From NCBI GenBank assembly GCA_002964805.2, contig PUDQ02000003.1, positions 2,046,001-2,110,000 of the forward strand: a stretch of DNA of 64,000 bases, written 5' to 3'. Origin of the DNA: Trametes villosa (Eukaryota > Basidiomycota > Agaricomycetes > Polyporales > Polyporaceae). The notes below the pieces were generated by a model that did no database searches, was not told the DNA's origin, and saw nothing but the letters and a program-made list of their open reading frames with translations. Position numbers and translations under genes: made by a program. Shown here one piece after another: positions 35,918 through 45,922 of this stretch; the stretch's first letter is position 1, and each line of letters begins with the position of its first letter.

Positions 35918-37890
35918 GTGCCGCTCTGTCATTGAGGTCAGGGCGGTCGAGGTGGCCATGACTCGACGAACAATGGAGAGAGGTAGGCGCGCCCACCCGC
36001 TGATCAAGCTATGCGTAATCAAAAATCCGTCGGAGTTCCCCATTAGCGTAGCTTATTTTCATAAATCAGGCTATGCGTGGACTCACCACTGGGGTGGATC
36101 GCGCCGTGCTTGGGACTCGACCACCTACGGTTACCGCAGATGTGCATACGACAAGACTGCATTCAAGTTGCGTCGTTAACTCAAGCAAATGGAGAGTGAA
36201 GTGGCTAAAACGCACAGGATATGGACACCCTGGCAACCTGGGGGAGAAAATGTCTTCTGTTAGCTCCGAGGGCCCGAGCGTGAGGACAATAGGTGCTGCC
36301 CCCGTTCATCAGCAAACGGGGAGCTTCAGTACAGTGCACTACAGTGCGCGATGAGTGCGATAGCGCACTGTCAGCGCCAATCGTACAGACAGGCGCCGAC
36401 CGCCCCCTGTAGTATCCCATCGCACCGTCCGGGTGGCTGTAACTTACAAGCGTATCGGGCGAGGTGCTATCAGCCTCTACCTCACCCCGGCCCAGACGAC
36501 TGTGTACTGCAATGAAATACATCACAAACCCTGATTTTCTACTCACATATTGACGAGCCTGCGTGCCAGTAGAGGTTCATACGGGTTTACACCGCGGCCG
36601 GACACTACTATGCGTCGCGGCGGGACCGTTTGAAGAGATTGTATATTCAAATTGCGTGTCCGACGCCCGCCGGGCACTGGCCGCTTGCTATGTAGCTTGA
36701 TCAGTGGTCAATGTTCAAGCGGTTGCCGGAGTCAACCGTCTATAAGGAAACGCTGGATAATCTAAGCAATTGGTGCAGGGCCTGCGTTTCCCAGCCTCCT
36801 ACCGTCGCTCAAAACGATGAAAGACTGTTTACAGTTGTTTCCCTCGAGAGCCCGAGTTGACAGCGCTTCCGGCTTCCGGGCCATCCCCTGCTCAGCGGGG
36901 TTTCAAACACCTTCCCCTTCGCCCTAAGCCTACATAAACGGGTGCTTCTAAGCTATCTCTCCTGACTACCTACCACCATCGTCGCCTCCTCTATCGACCC
37001 ACCTCCCTGACTTCCTGTAGTCCAGGTCAGTCCTTCAGCCGAGATGTGTGTATGCACGCATACACTTGCGAACCTCACCCCTAACGCGCATATACGCGCA
37101 CTGCTGACGCACCCCGAGGACTCTGACTTTCATTGACAGGTTGCGTCTACCGGTGCTCGGGAATCGGGTCACAACAGGTGCGCAAATGACTTCCTTTAGG
37201 CGGGCCTGTACTAACTTGGATTTCTCAAGGCTCACGTTGACAGTGACATGCGCCGCTGAGGCCGTCATGTGTTTGATCAAATGCCGGTGAGTTGTCTCTT
37301 CGCTTGTGTAAACCCGAATGCTGGTCACGCGCTCACCCCCGTCTCTCGCCCCCGGCTCTCTCCCCCGGCTCTCCCCCATCTTTCTCGCCCTTCCCTCCCG
37401 CCCCGTGCTGCCCAGCATCGGCTTAGATCCTACACATGTATATATACCGTGGTGCATTGTAGTAGTTTCCTTAGTATATTTGTTCGTTTGTCATTATGCC
37501 GTGTGAGCCGAGTGAAAAGCGAAGCTAGAAACCGGTGTGTACCGCTGCTAGTAGTACCAGTAAGGTGAGCCATGCGCTATAGTCCCAGGCGGCGAGATTA
37601 CATCGTACTACAGGACTCCCGCCCGATATGATTGGGAGTTATAGCGCCGGGGCCGGTATGATTGGGTATTGTAGAGAGCGCCGGTGTGTTGTAGCGTACT
37701 AACACCACTGGCCACTGGATGGTAGCTTGTCATCCAAAACTACTAGCATTATAGGACATTATGAAAACTATAGTGTAATATACTGCACTACACTAAGTAT
37801 GGCCGGTTCACTGATGTTGTTGCTAGCGCGCGTTTCTGCGGCTCTCGGATGCTTCTCGCTTACTGTTTTCAGCGGCTAATAGGGTGCTTA
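35918..37890. other. Intergenic, repeat-like DNA without genes
   Basis: Only short frames are present. The part from about 37560 to 37800 is AT-richer than its surroundings, with short repeated motifs (a TATGATTGGG motif twice near 37630 and 37660) and a small dyad TAGTGTA...TACACTA near 37770-37795, suggesting old transposon debris. No family was recognised. Confidence 0.4.
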
Positions 37891-38313
37891 CAGCGGAATT
37901 CATATCGATAGACCGTTATGATTTCTTGCTGCTTAGGGATCCTTGGAGCTAACCAACCCCATTTGGTAGGTTGAGCCACCTCGCACCACGGTACACCACG
38001 AACTCGCAGCTCTCGCCGGCGTTTGCTGTGGCAGTCGGGCAGGGTTGGCGCCCTCCATTGGGTGACTTCGCTGCTCGCGCCCCGCGTAAACTGCCGTAAG
38101 GCCACTACTACCTGCTGAGAACGGCGCGAGGAAGTGCCACGAGATACCTGCACGCTCATTTACCTGACTTGCCCTTGCTTCCGGGCACAAGCAGCGAGCA
38201 CCGTCTGACCAGTATCCGCGGTATGGCGTGGCACGTGGGGGTAGGGCGCTCGGGTGCTCCAAGCTCCATGAGCAGCGTAAAATCCGAACGGTCTATCGAT
38301 ATGAATTCCGCTG
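37891..38313. mobile_element. MITE with TA target duplication (Tc1/mariner or Fot1/pogo type)
   Basis: A perfect 27-bp inverted repeat bounds the element: 37891-37917, beginning CAGCGGAATTC, and 38287-38313, ending GAATTCCGCTG. Each end is flanked by TA (37889-37890 and 38314-38315), the target duplication of the Tc1/mariner/pogo superfamily. Weaker inverted similarity continues for about 30 bp inside both ends. At 423 bp it has no transposase frame and is non-autonomous. Confidence 0.85.
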
Positions 38314-38439
38314 TATCATCGCCGTCTTTACATGCAAGCAGCCATGTGTTTGATTAAGCAGCTTGCCAGATTGCGAAAGCTGAGGGTGCCGTTCGGTAAT
38401 CGTCGTGGACGCACACAAGTTGCTGTGACCAGCCGACTT

Positions 38440-38687
38440 TGTGTCGCGTTCGCGGGTCGAGGAGAGCCGGTGGCGCGACACGAGAAGAGGTTCAGGCGGG
38501 AAAGACAGGACTAACGTCTAGTCGATTGCGAGAACACTGGGGCATCGCCCTACATAGGCCATAGGTTTATATACGAAGTCCGTGGGAGAGCATATCCTAA
38601 AGGAGCGTAGAGTAAGGAAAGTAAGTAAAGGGGCATAGGTCTAGTAAGAGTCGGAGTTGGAATGGTGAGCATGGGCGAGGCGTTACA
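38440..38687 (-). repeat. Putative 3' LTR of the Gypsy element
   Basis: On the minus strand a purine-rich GGAGGG tract at about 38690-38700 is followed by TGTAACGCC, a typical LTR start, at 38687. A TATATAA box lies near 38573-38567. The far end is not fixed, because no second LTR is present for comparison; about 38440 (…GACACA) is a guess. Confidence 0.4.
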
Positions 38688-38717
38688 TACGCCCTCCGGC
38701 CATCGTACCACGATGGT

Positions 38718-39514
38718 CTACGCATCCGAGAGACGATCGCCCTCGCTAATATACCCGTCCAACCCATTCATCGCATCGTCCCCGTCGCCCCGACTGTTCT
38801 CTGCGACGTTCGAAGTCGAAGCGGCCGCGGGGCCCGTGATGATGGTCTCGGGAACGACTGTCTCCGCGCCGAGGGGAGGACCTGCGTTCGACCCGGCCGA
38901 CCCGGAAGTGGACGTCGACGTCGGCACAGTAGGAGCCTCCTGAACAGGAGTGGCCGACAGCGGGGTGATGGGAACCGCAGGCTCGGACGTGTTCGAGGGC
39001 CCAGCGACGTTCTGCGGAGCGTCCGCGAAGAACGGCGCGCCCTGGAAGTCGAACGGCGGCGGCGCTCCTTGTTGCTGACGCGCTTCGAGATATGGTAGGA
39101 CTTGCGATCGTCGTCCCGCAAGAGCGACTTCATCGCGATGCCCATGAGGCGCTGGTACGTCGCGGGGTCGCGCATCTCGTCCTCGCTGCGACGAGGAAGC
39201 ACGAGATAGTGCGGGATATGATCCCGAGGGATGTCCGCGATGATGCCCGATTCGTCCGGGAGAGGGGCCAAACCGTACTGGTTGGCTGCGTCGTTGTCCC
39301 ACAGCGTGCGGAAGGTCTCGTATCCACCCGGAACCGCGTCCGTGGTCGGATCGAAAGTGCCCTGGCGGAGGGTCTCGTCGAGGGCGAGGATGAGCCGAAC
39401 CTGGTCCCGTGAGAAGCGGACGAACCAGCCGGAGGGGTCGGTCGCCACAATGTCCCCGGTGGCCGAGTCGAGACTGAAGTGAGGGGGCAGGCGGGCGACG
39501 CGTTTTGGCGGCAT
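38718..39514 (-). CDS. Accessory ORF between chromodomain and 3' LTR
   Basis: ATG 39514 opens MPPKRVARLPPHFSLDSATG and runs through FVRFSRDQVRLIL, GGYETFRTLWDNDAANQYG, RDHIPHYLVLPRRSEDEMRD and TYQRLMGIAMKSL to SYHISKRVSN near 39080. There the frame turns Arg-rich. The sensible continuation (GAPPPFDFQGAPFFADAP, an acidic Ser/Pro tail, ending DGYISEGDRLSDA at 38718) lies in the frame of pol, so a one-base shift, or a programmed shift, separates the halves. It has its own TATA box and sits in an env-like position. I recognise no domain. It may be a captured gene or a displaced gag-like ORF. Confidence 0.55.
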
Positions 39515-42500
39515 GGCTGTGATCGAAGGCAGAGGAGGGAGGCGAGGATAGGAAGGAGGGAACCGGAGGAAGGGAGAGTGCGAAGCGAGGAGGTAGGGAG
39601 GATCGGGGATGAGACTGGATGAGGGACGAGCGGGGTTGAGGAGCGGGAGACGCAGGTGCACAGAAGCGGGTGAGTTTCGGCCCTCGCCTCGTCCTGCTCG
39701 TCTCACTCTCACTCTTTATAGGTCCCTCAAGGCGCGATAATTCACTCAGAATTAGGTCGATACACCCGACAAACACCTGCGGGTCTGCAGGTGGCTGCCC
39801 CGATCCATCTGGTAGTTCGGTGATCCCGCTAACACCGTGTGCCTCTAGATAAGCTTTCGTGGCTTCCAGATGCGCCACTGACGAGTAAGGCACCCACGTC
39901 CGGTCTCCCGATTTCCATAGGGCCTCGAAGAGAGCATCAGCTCCTGCTCCTCGGTGAGCCACAAATCGTTCGATTGCCCACTCATTTTCGCGGTCCTCCA
40001 GCTCGAATATTTGCGTGTCCAGACGTCCCGGAAACAACCGGTCATCATTGGGCTCATGGACGCGCAGGAGCGACGCGTGGAAGACGTCGTGAATACCACG
40101 ACGCCGTAGTGACGCCGGCAGATCTAGCCGAAACGAGCTGTTACCGAAGTCGCGCACGATACGGTACGGGCCGACATATTTCGGTGCTAGTTTCCGTGCT
40201 AACCCCTTTGGCAGGGAGATATTCTTCGTCGAAACATACACAAGATCACCTTCTGCGAACGGTGCGGGGCGGCGCCGCCGATTCGCGTCTCGAGTCTGCT
40301 TGACTCGCGCCGCAATCAGGCTGTCATGCGCGGCCATGACGGCCGCCTTGACCTTCTGCGCATACGTCCAAACTCCGGGATACTCGTCGGCGGTTGCGTG
40401 ATCCCAAATCATCGGACGGGGCATCCGTCCGGTGTTCAAGAAGAACGGTGCGTACCCTGTCGCGTCTGACCACGCCATATTGATGGCAAACTCTATTGCA
40501 GGTAATTTCGTAACCCAATCGCGCTGCGTCGCGCTCACGCACTGCCTCAGCATCTGCGAAACGGTGCGGTTCGCGCGCTCAGTGGAGCCGTCGGATTCAG
40601 GGTGATAGCTGCTGGACATGCGCAACTCGACCCCTATCAACTTGTGGAGGTGCGACCAGAACGTACTGGTGAACAGTACGTCCCGATCACTGACGATCGC
40701 CTTTGGCAGGCCATGGTGCTTATAGATTTCTGCGAATACTAGCTCCGCCACATCGCGCGCACGATAGTCTGTGCGACTAGGCACAAGATGGACCATCCCC
40801 GTCAGCAGGTCGATGATAGTCGTTATCGCATCAAAAGTGCCGTCGCGATTCTTCGACGGTGGAAGCGGTCCGACGAAGTCAATGCCGACGGCTTCCCAAG
40901 GTGCGCTCGGTACGGGAAGTGGGTTGAGCAACCCATACGGCTTCTGATTCGCCGGCTTGCTGCGTTTACAGGTCATGCAAGAGTCGCAATATTTTTGCAC
41001 ATCCGGTAGCAGCGTCTTCCACCACACGTGGTCACGCAGGAGGCTCGCCGTCTTGTGCGGCCCAAGGTGAGCCAGCAACGAATGCGCGTGCGAGATCACA
41101 ATCTCGCGGACGTTCCGCCCGTTCACGAGAATATTAGGTACACATAGAAGTTCTCGACCCCGGTCCCTTAGTAGTACCAGCCCGTCATCAAGCGAGAAGT
41201 TCTTGTGCTGCTTTAGGTTCGCCAAGATGTCCCCGAAGAACGCGTCCTCGCCGTAGCGGTGGCGAAGCTCGTCCTGGAGATGTATGCCCTCGTTCGACGC
41301 GGCGAGATGTTCTATCAACGGCGCTGTCATTCGCTCTCGATTGTCGCCCTCCGTTACAGGTGTGCGAGTAACGCCCTCCGTTGTGTGTGCTAACCCGGAG
41401 TCCACAGGCTGGGTGCTATCGACAGGCGGGGTGCCAACAGATGGCACCCTCTCGCCCTCCTCTCGTCCAGCACGCGGTCCGTGCAGGACGAGACGGACCC
41501 GTTTGGAGAATTCGCGCGCGGTCTCAGGCCGACCCGATTCGGGCGGAAGTTCAGTGGTCCGGTCACGCGGTGCAGCAGTACGAGTCGAGTGCACGCGCGC
41601 GCCCTCCGCAGCGACAGCCATCTGAGGACGTTGCGCTGTAATCACGGGCGGACGTGCCTTGCGTGCGCGTCCGGTTGCCGGAAGCGGTGCCGAGCGTGGA
41701 GCAGGAGCTGTACGGAGACATCGTGGTCGCGTCTCGGATGCGGTCAGAGGAGCCGACGCGGCCCGTCCTTCAACATCAACAAGCACCGGCACCGAGATCG
41801 CATGCGACTCGAGTGCGGGAGCTAGGTCATTTTCATCATCGTACATTGCGTATTCTGACGCTGCTCGTACAGTACCCGGGACGTCATTAGAATATATGCG
41901 CGAAAGCGCGTCCGCCAGCACGTTCTCTACACCAGGTACGTATTCAATTCGAAAATTGAATTCTGATATGTGTTCCAGCCAGCGTGCCTGTCGCCCAGAG
42001 AGGTTACGCTGGTTCAGTAGGTGCACAAGTCCTTTATGGTCAGTCACCCATGTGAACGGGCATCCTAGTAGGATGTCGCGGTGGCGCCGCATAGCTTCGA
42101 CACCCGCTAACATCTCCACTTCATGCACAGGATAATTCATTTGCGCCGGCAAAAGCTTCGCTGAGAAAAACGCGGCGACACGTCCCGTTCGAAAGTCATC
42201 GCCTTGCGTGACAACTCCAGCGATGCCACCGTGCGACCCATCCGTGACGAGCCAGATGGGCGGCGCCGTGGAGGAGTAATCAAGCGGCACACGACAGTGC
42301 TCCCGGTGAGCGTGAACCAACCGCTTAATTTCGTTGAAAGCGCGCTGATGAGTATAATCCCACTTGAAGGATGCGTCTGCGCTCGTCAAGGACGTCAGGA
42401 TCCCCATCGGGATGCGAATGGTCGCGATGTCGTCCGCTAAGTAGCCGACGGATCCCAGGAAACCCCGTACTAACTCCTTGTTGGTAGGCACCTTCCAATT

Positions 42501-44861
42501 GAGCACCGAGTCGACCTTGTCGGGGTCCATCCGGATGCCGCCGTCGTCAACAACGCGCCCGAGAATCTTCATCTCGCGGCACAGGAAATGCAGCTTACTC
42601 GCGCTGAGGTAAAGCTGCTCACGCTTCAGGATATCAATGACAAGCTTAGCATGTTTCAAATGTTCGTCTAGCGTGTCCGAGTATATTGCGATATCGTCAA
42701 GATAAACGTCCATGAATACACCGATATACGGGCCGAATATGTGGTTCATAAGTCCCTGGTAAGTAGCGACCGCATTACAGTCGCCTTGTTGTAGTACGAG
42801 ACTGACAACATTCCCATCGGGCGTGGTCATTGCCGTACGTTCGACGTCCTCTGGCTCGACTCGTATTTGCTCATAGGCATCTTTTCCGTCGATTAGGGAG
42901 CGGTACGGACGCCTCGAAATGCGTCGCAGGATGCCTTCCATGTCAGGAAGAGGTGAGCTAACTTTCCGAGTGTTCGCATTGCGCTCACGAAGGTCACATA
43001 CCACGCGAAGACGCGGCGGAATGCCTTTCACGCCGGTGCCAGGCTTCGTCAAGAGAAGCATCGGCGACGTATTGCGTGCGCTCGTCATGCGCCAGCGGCC
43101 GGATTTGAGGTACGCGTCTCGCTTCTCTATCCAGAGCGCGCGCAAGGCGTCAGGGCATTTCGAAGGTCTCCATGAATAGACCTTACTGTCGTCTATCAAC
43201 GGGATACGGTGATTGATCACGCGCAGCGGAGGGAGAGGTGAGTCGCTCGCGTCCTTGCATATGGGTGCAGCGTACTCACGTAGTTCCTCGCGTGCCGCCT
43301 CTAGGTCGTCTTCAAGGATGTCCGCCGCATGCGATTGCAGCACCCGCACGGACTTCCCCTCCATAGGCAAGGCTTGTGAGCTCCCGATCACGACCGTCGT
43401 CGGATTAAAACTAAACGTTGCCTTGTGCTGGAACAGGAACGGAGTCCCGAGAATCAGATCGTAGTTTAGTAGGTTTACGACGTCGAAATAGCGGTCCGCC
43501 TTGATGCGCTGATACTCGAGGACAGCCCGACATCCGGAGTTAATCTTCGCGCGCGAGCCTTGGACGGCCAGATGCACCGGCAACGGCTTCTCGAGCTCGA
43601 AGACTTGCACTCCAAGTTGATGCGCCAGCTTCGTGGACATGAAGTCTGACAACGAACCGGAATCGAGTAGCGCACGCGCCGGATGCCCGTTAATGTGGAC
43701 AACAACCACGATTGGCTCAGGTATGAGCCTTCTGAAGTCCCGCGCAACAGCCGCGTTGCGCTGAATCGCGACAAGGCTATCTTGCACGGGCTCGTTGCGC
43801 GACGTGTGTCTCCGCGGTCCGACCGCATTCAGCTCGAGGTGCGTGATGCCATTTCGACTCGACTGGACCGCACGCGCACGTCGTCGGAAGAGGTGTACTA
43901 ATTCACCCTCCAGGTTGTCGAGAGAGAAGCCTGCGGGCTCGAGTTCGAAGTACTCGCGCACGTGTACGGCGTAGTAGTTCGGAAGGTCAAGGTAAGTGTT
44001 TTCCAGTATGTGCGTTGGGACGTCTATCGCTAGGTCCAGATACAGGTCGTATATCCGCACCAAGGCTGGTCCACGCTGCACGCAAGTGAACCGCAACACA
44101 TCTGCGGGCGCCGACTCTGGCCACGGCATCGCCGCTTCGAGCACTCTGCGCGCACCGATGGCGAGAGCATTACCCATGCGCTCGCCGCGCGCCGACAGGA
44201 AACACTTCTGGTGCTCCTGTGCAAAGGAATTCACGACTACTTGGCGATACCATCGTGGTAAGTCAAAGTCGGGATCCTTCAATCGCGCGGTCTCGACTAA
44301 TGTGTCAAACCTGTAGTGCATTACAACGTGGAGCGCATCCGTTGTACGATACACGTTTGCATCGTATGGGTCTCCGCCATCGAAGCCAGCTGCTTCACAG
44401 CAGTAAGGCCCGCAGCGGTTCAAGACCTCCTCTGCGCGCATCGCATAGAGGTCACCGAGCTGCGTCGGCTCGCGTCCTTCTCGGACCGTGATTGGTAGTT
44501 CCACGCGCTTCGGGATGTATGTGTATGGTGCTGACGCTCGGTTTGCAGAGGACGAATACGGCACCTTAGGCTCGTCAAGGGGCTCTATGTCGCCATCGCT
44601 GTCACCGTCGAACAGCATCCCAATGGCGCATAGGTCAATACCCGCCGTAGTTTCGGTTGTCGCTGCCAACGCACGCAGGCTATCGGTGCGACCGCGCCGC
44701 GGCGCGGTTGCGACGCTCATGTGGTACGAGCTCATACCAGGAGGTTTGCCTGGCTTGTCTGACTTCACGCGGTCGCGCGTCGGGCAGTCACGCTGATAAT
44801 GGCCGGCTTTCTTGCACAGGAAACATTTCCCGGCGGCGGTAAGTTCGTCCTTCATCAGCAT
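38718..44861 (-). CDS. pol: Gypsy polyprotein (PR-RT-RH-IN-chromodomain)
   Basis: One 2047-codon frame starts at ATG 44861. The order is a CCHC knuckle CFLCKKAGHYQRDC (residues 15-28); aspartic protease LLDSGS at about 400; reverse transcriptase with YLDD at about 720; RNase H with VTDGSHGG; an integrase HHCC zinc region with CMTC; DDE residues in VGIDFVGPLPP (about 1328), VSDRD (about 1391) and ESDGSTERAN (about 1424); and a chromodomain-like end (EWAIERFVAHRG, WVPYSSVAHL, about 1625-1680). Beyond about residue 1700 the frame stays open by chance through the promoter of the accessory ORF; the last 120 or so residues belong to that ORF's frame. Gag is reduced to the knuckle. The enzyme set looks intact. 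Confidence 0.92.
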   Translation of the reverse strand: MLMKDELTAAGKCFLCKKAGHYQRDCPTRDRVKSDKPGKPPGMSSYHMSVATAPRRGRTDSLRALAATTETTAGIDLCAIGMLFDGDSDGDIEPLDEPKVPYSSSANRASAPYTYIPKRVELPITVREGREPTQLGDLYAMRAEEVLNRCGPYCCEAAGFDGGDPYDANVYRTTDALHVVMHYRFDTLVETARLKDPDFDLPRWYRQVVVNSFAQEHQKCFLSARGERMGNALAIGARRVLEAAMPWPESAPADVLRFTCVQRGPALVRIYDLYLDLAIDVPTHILENTYLDLPNYYAVHVREYFELEPAGFSLDNLEGELVHLFRRRARAVQSSRNGITHLELNAVGPRRHTSRNEPVQDSLVAIQRNAAVARDFRRLIPEPIVVVVHINGHPARALLDSGSLSDFMSTKLAHQLGVQVFELEKPLPVHLAVQGSRAKINSGCRAVLEYQRIKADRYFDVVNLLNYDLILGTPFLFQHKATFSFNPTTVVIGSSQALPMEGKSVRVLQSHAADILEDDLEAAREELREYAAPICKDASDSPLPPLRVINHRIPLIDDSKVYSWRPSKCPDALRALWIEKRDAYLKSGRWRMTSARNTSPMLLLTKPGTGVKGIPPRLRVVCDLRERNANTRKVSSPLPDMEGILRRISRRPYRSLIDGKDAYEQIRVEPEDVERTAMTTPDGNVVSLVLQQGDCNAVATYQGLMNHIFGPYIGVFMDVYLDDIAIYSDTLDEHLKHAKLVIDILKREQLYLSASKLHFLCREMKILGRVVDDGGIRMDPDKVDSVLNWKVPTNKELVRGFLGSVGYLADDIATIRIPMGILTSLTSADASFKWDYTHQRAFNEIKRLVHAHREHCRVPLDYSSTAPPIWLVTDGSHGGIAGVVTQGDDFRTGRVAAFFSAKLLPAQMNYPVHEVEMLAGVEAMRRHRDILLGCPFTWVTDHKGLVHLLNQRNLSGRQARWLEHISEFNFRIEYVPGVENVLADALSRIYSNDVPGTVRAASEYAMYDDENDLAPALESHAISVPVLVDVEGRAASAPLTASETRPRCLRTAPAPRSAPLPATGRARKARPPVITAQRPQMAVAAEGARVHSTRTAAPRDRTTELPPESGRPETAREFSKRVRLVLHGPRAGREEGERVPSVGTPPVDSTQPVDSGLAHTTEGVTRTPVTEGDNRERMTAPLIEHLAASNEGIHLQDELRHRYGEDAFFGDILANLKQHKNFSLDDGLVLLRDRGRELLCVPNILVNGRNVREIVISHAHSLLAHLGPHKTASLLRDHVWWKTLLPDVQKYCDSCMTCKRSKPANQKPYGLLNPLPVPSAPWEAVGIDFVGPLPPSKNRDGTFDAITTIIDLLTGMVHLVPSRTDYRARDVAELVFAEIYKHHGLPKAIVSDRDVLFTSTFWSHLHKLIGVELRMSSSYHPESDGSTERANRTVSQMLRQCVSATQRDWVTKLPAIEFAINMAWSDATGYAPFFLNTGRMPRPMIWDHATADEYPGVWTYAQKVKAAVMAAHDSLIAARVKQTRDANRRRRPAPFAEGDLVYVSTKNISLPKGLARKLAPKYVGPYRIVRDFGNSSFRLDLPASLRRRGIHDVFHASLLRVHEPNDDRLFPGRLDTQIFELEDRENEWAIERFVAHRGAGADALFEALWKSGDRTWVPYSSVAHLEATKAYLEAHGVSGITELPDGSGQPPADPQVFVGCIDLILSELSRLEGPIKSESETSRTRRGPKLTRFCAPASPAPQPRSSLIQSHPRSSLPPRFALSLPPVPSFLSSPPSSAFDHSHAAKTRRPPAPSLQSRLGHRGHCGDRPLRLVRPLLTGPGSAHPRPRRDPPPGHFRSDHGRGSGWIRDLPHAVGQRRSQPVRFGPSPGRIGHHRGHPSGSYPALSRASSSQRGRDARPRDVPAPHGHRDEVALAGRRSQVLPYLEARQQQGAPPPFDFQGAPFFADAPQNVAGPSNTSEPAVPITPLSATPVQEAPTVPTSTSTSGSAGSNAGPPLGAETVVPETIITGPAAASTSNVAENSRGDGDDAMNGLDGYISEGDRLSDA
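39714..39720 (-). promoter_or_regulatory. TATA box of the accessory ORF
   Basis: TATAAAG on the minus strand lies about 200 bp upstream of ATG 39514, followed by a CT-rich leader. It sits inside the open but probably non-coding extension of the pol frame. Confidence 0.5.
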
Positions 44862-45922
44862 TTTCCGGGGTGTCCTTAAACCTCCTTATGGCCTTGTGAA
44901 AGGCGGTAAGGAGATTTTAAGGATCTAATGCAGTCCCAGCCCTTAAATCCTGCAGTTTTCCGTGCCGTGAGCTTAGACGGATCTTGTTTCCTTGTCCTCT
45001 TACCTCCTTAGTGCCCTTTCCGCCCTGGTTGCGAGCTCAAGCTGCCGGGAGACAAGCTCGTTAAGGGCCTAAGGGCACTCAGACCGTCAGGATGTAGCCA
45101 GTGTTAAGACCACCAGAATCGATTCTCGTGTTGCAGGGCGTGCAGGTGATAAGGGCGCCAGACTGTAAGGCTGTCTACACTCCAAAAGACTCTCAATTGA
45201 GCAGCAAATCAGAAGGCATACATGAGATAAGACGCATCGGGTACAGCGGGGGTCAAGACGGGTATTACAGAGCTTCTAGGGATAAGGGAGGGTCCCGGCT
45301 GGGCGGCGGATAGCACTACTAGTAGTATCAGGGCGAAATGAGTCACCAAGACGATAAGGCAGATAGGCAGACAGGAGGGCAGGCGGTAAGATAATGAGGC
45401 GGTAAGGTGGTGAGACGGTCAGGTGCTAAGGCAGAAAGGCGGAAGGGCAGAAAGGCGGAAAGGCGGAAAGGCGGAAAGGCGGAAAGGCGCAATGGCGCAA
45501 TGGCGCAAAGGCAACAAGGCGAACAGACGGGAAGGTGGAAAGGCTATATGTACGACAGGATAGCGAGCGGGGAACACATTTGTGCAGTATGCGAAAGCGA
45601 GCGGTATCAGGGGCAGGCGCAGACGAGGGCATGGATGAGAACGAGAAGTGACGGGGACTGGAGCAGACGGGAGCGTATATGAGGCGGATGCAAGAATGAC
45701 GCGAGGACGACGACCCGGGAACTGAGAATCCAGAGCTCGTGTGTACGGCCGCAACGGCAACGCATATGGGCGATGACGACAAGAACTGCAGTGTTTGCAA
45801 ACGTTGATGTCAGTCAATCGAAGGTAGAAAACGCAGGATGAACTGGACAAACGAGCATCACTCGATGGCGAACCAGCCTAGTCCTGTACTCGTCGTTAGA
45901 AACCCCTTGGCGTAGCTGTACC
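44862..45922. other. Repeat-flank region without genes
   Basis: This begins with the remnant just upstream of pol (in-frame TAA) and continues into purine-rich DNA containing the tandem repeat listed separately. No gene was recognised. Confidence 0.45.
45428..45512. repeat. Tandem AAAGGCGG-type minisatellite
   Basis: About ten imperfect 7-9 bp units of the type GGCGGAAA or GGCGCAAT run through this stretch, with further G/A-rich units either side (about 45370-45530). Confidence 0.75.

Larger units (their letters stand above)
38440..44861 (-). mobile_element. Ty3/Gypsy chromodomain retrotransposon, 5'-truncated
   Basis: The minus strand carries zinc knuckle, protease, reverse transcriptase, RNase H, integrase and chromodomain in one frame, then an accessory ORF, a purine tract and a putative 3' LTR. 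The gag body and the 5' LTR expected upstream of 44861 are missing: a TAA precedes the ATG in frame, and no repeat of the 3' LTR is seen up to 46 kb. The element ends about 130 bp from the MITE. Confidence 0.85.

Noticed and set aside
38768..39080. Arg-rich end of the accessory frame (KERRRRSTSRARRSS...)
   Set aside because: It is the out-of-frame reading of the Pro/Ala-rich segment that continues sensibly in the neighbouring frame.
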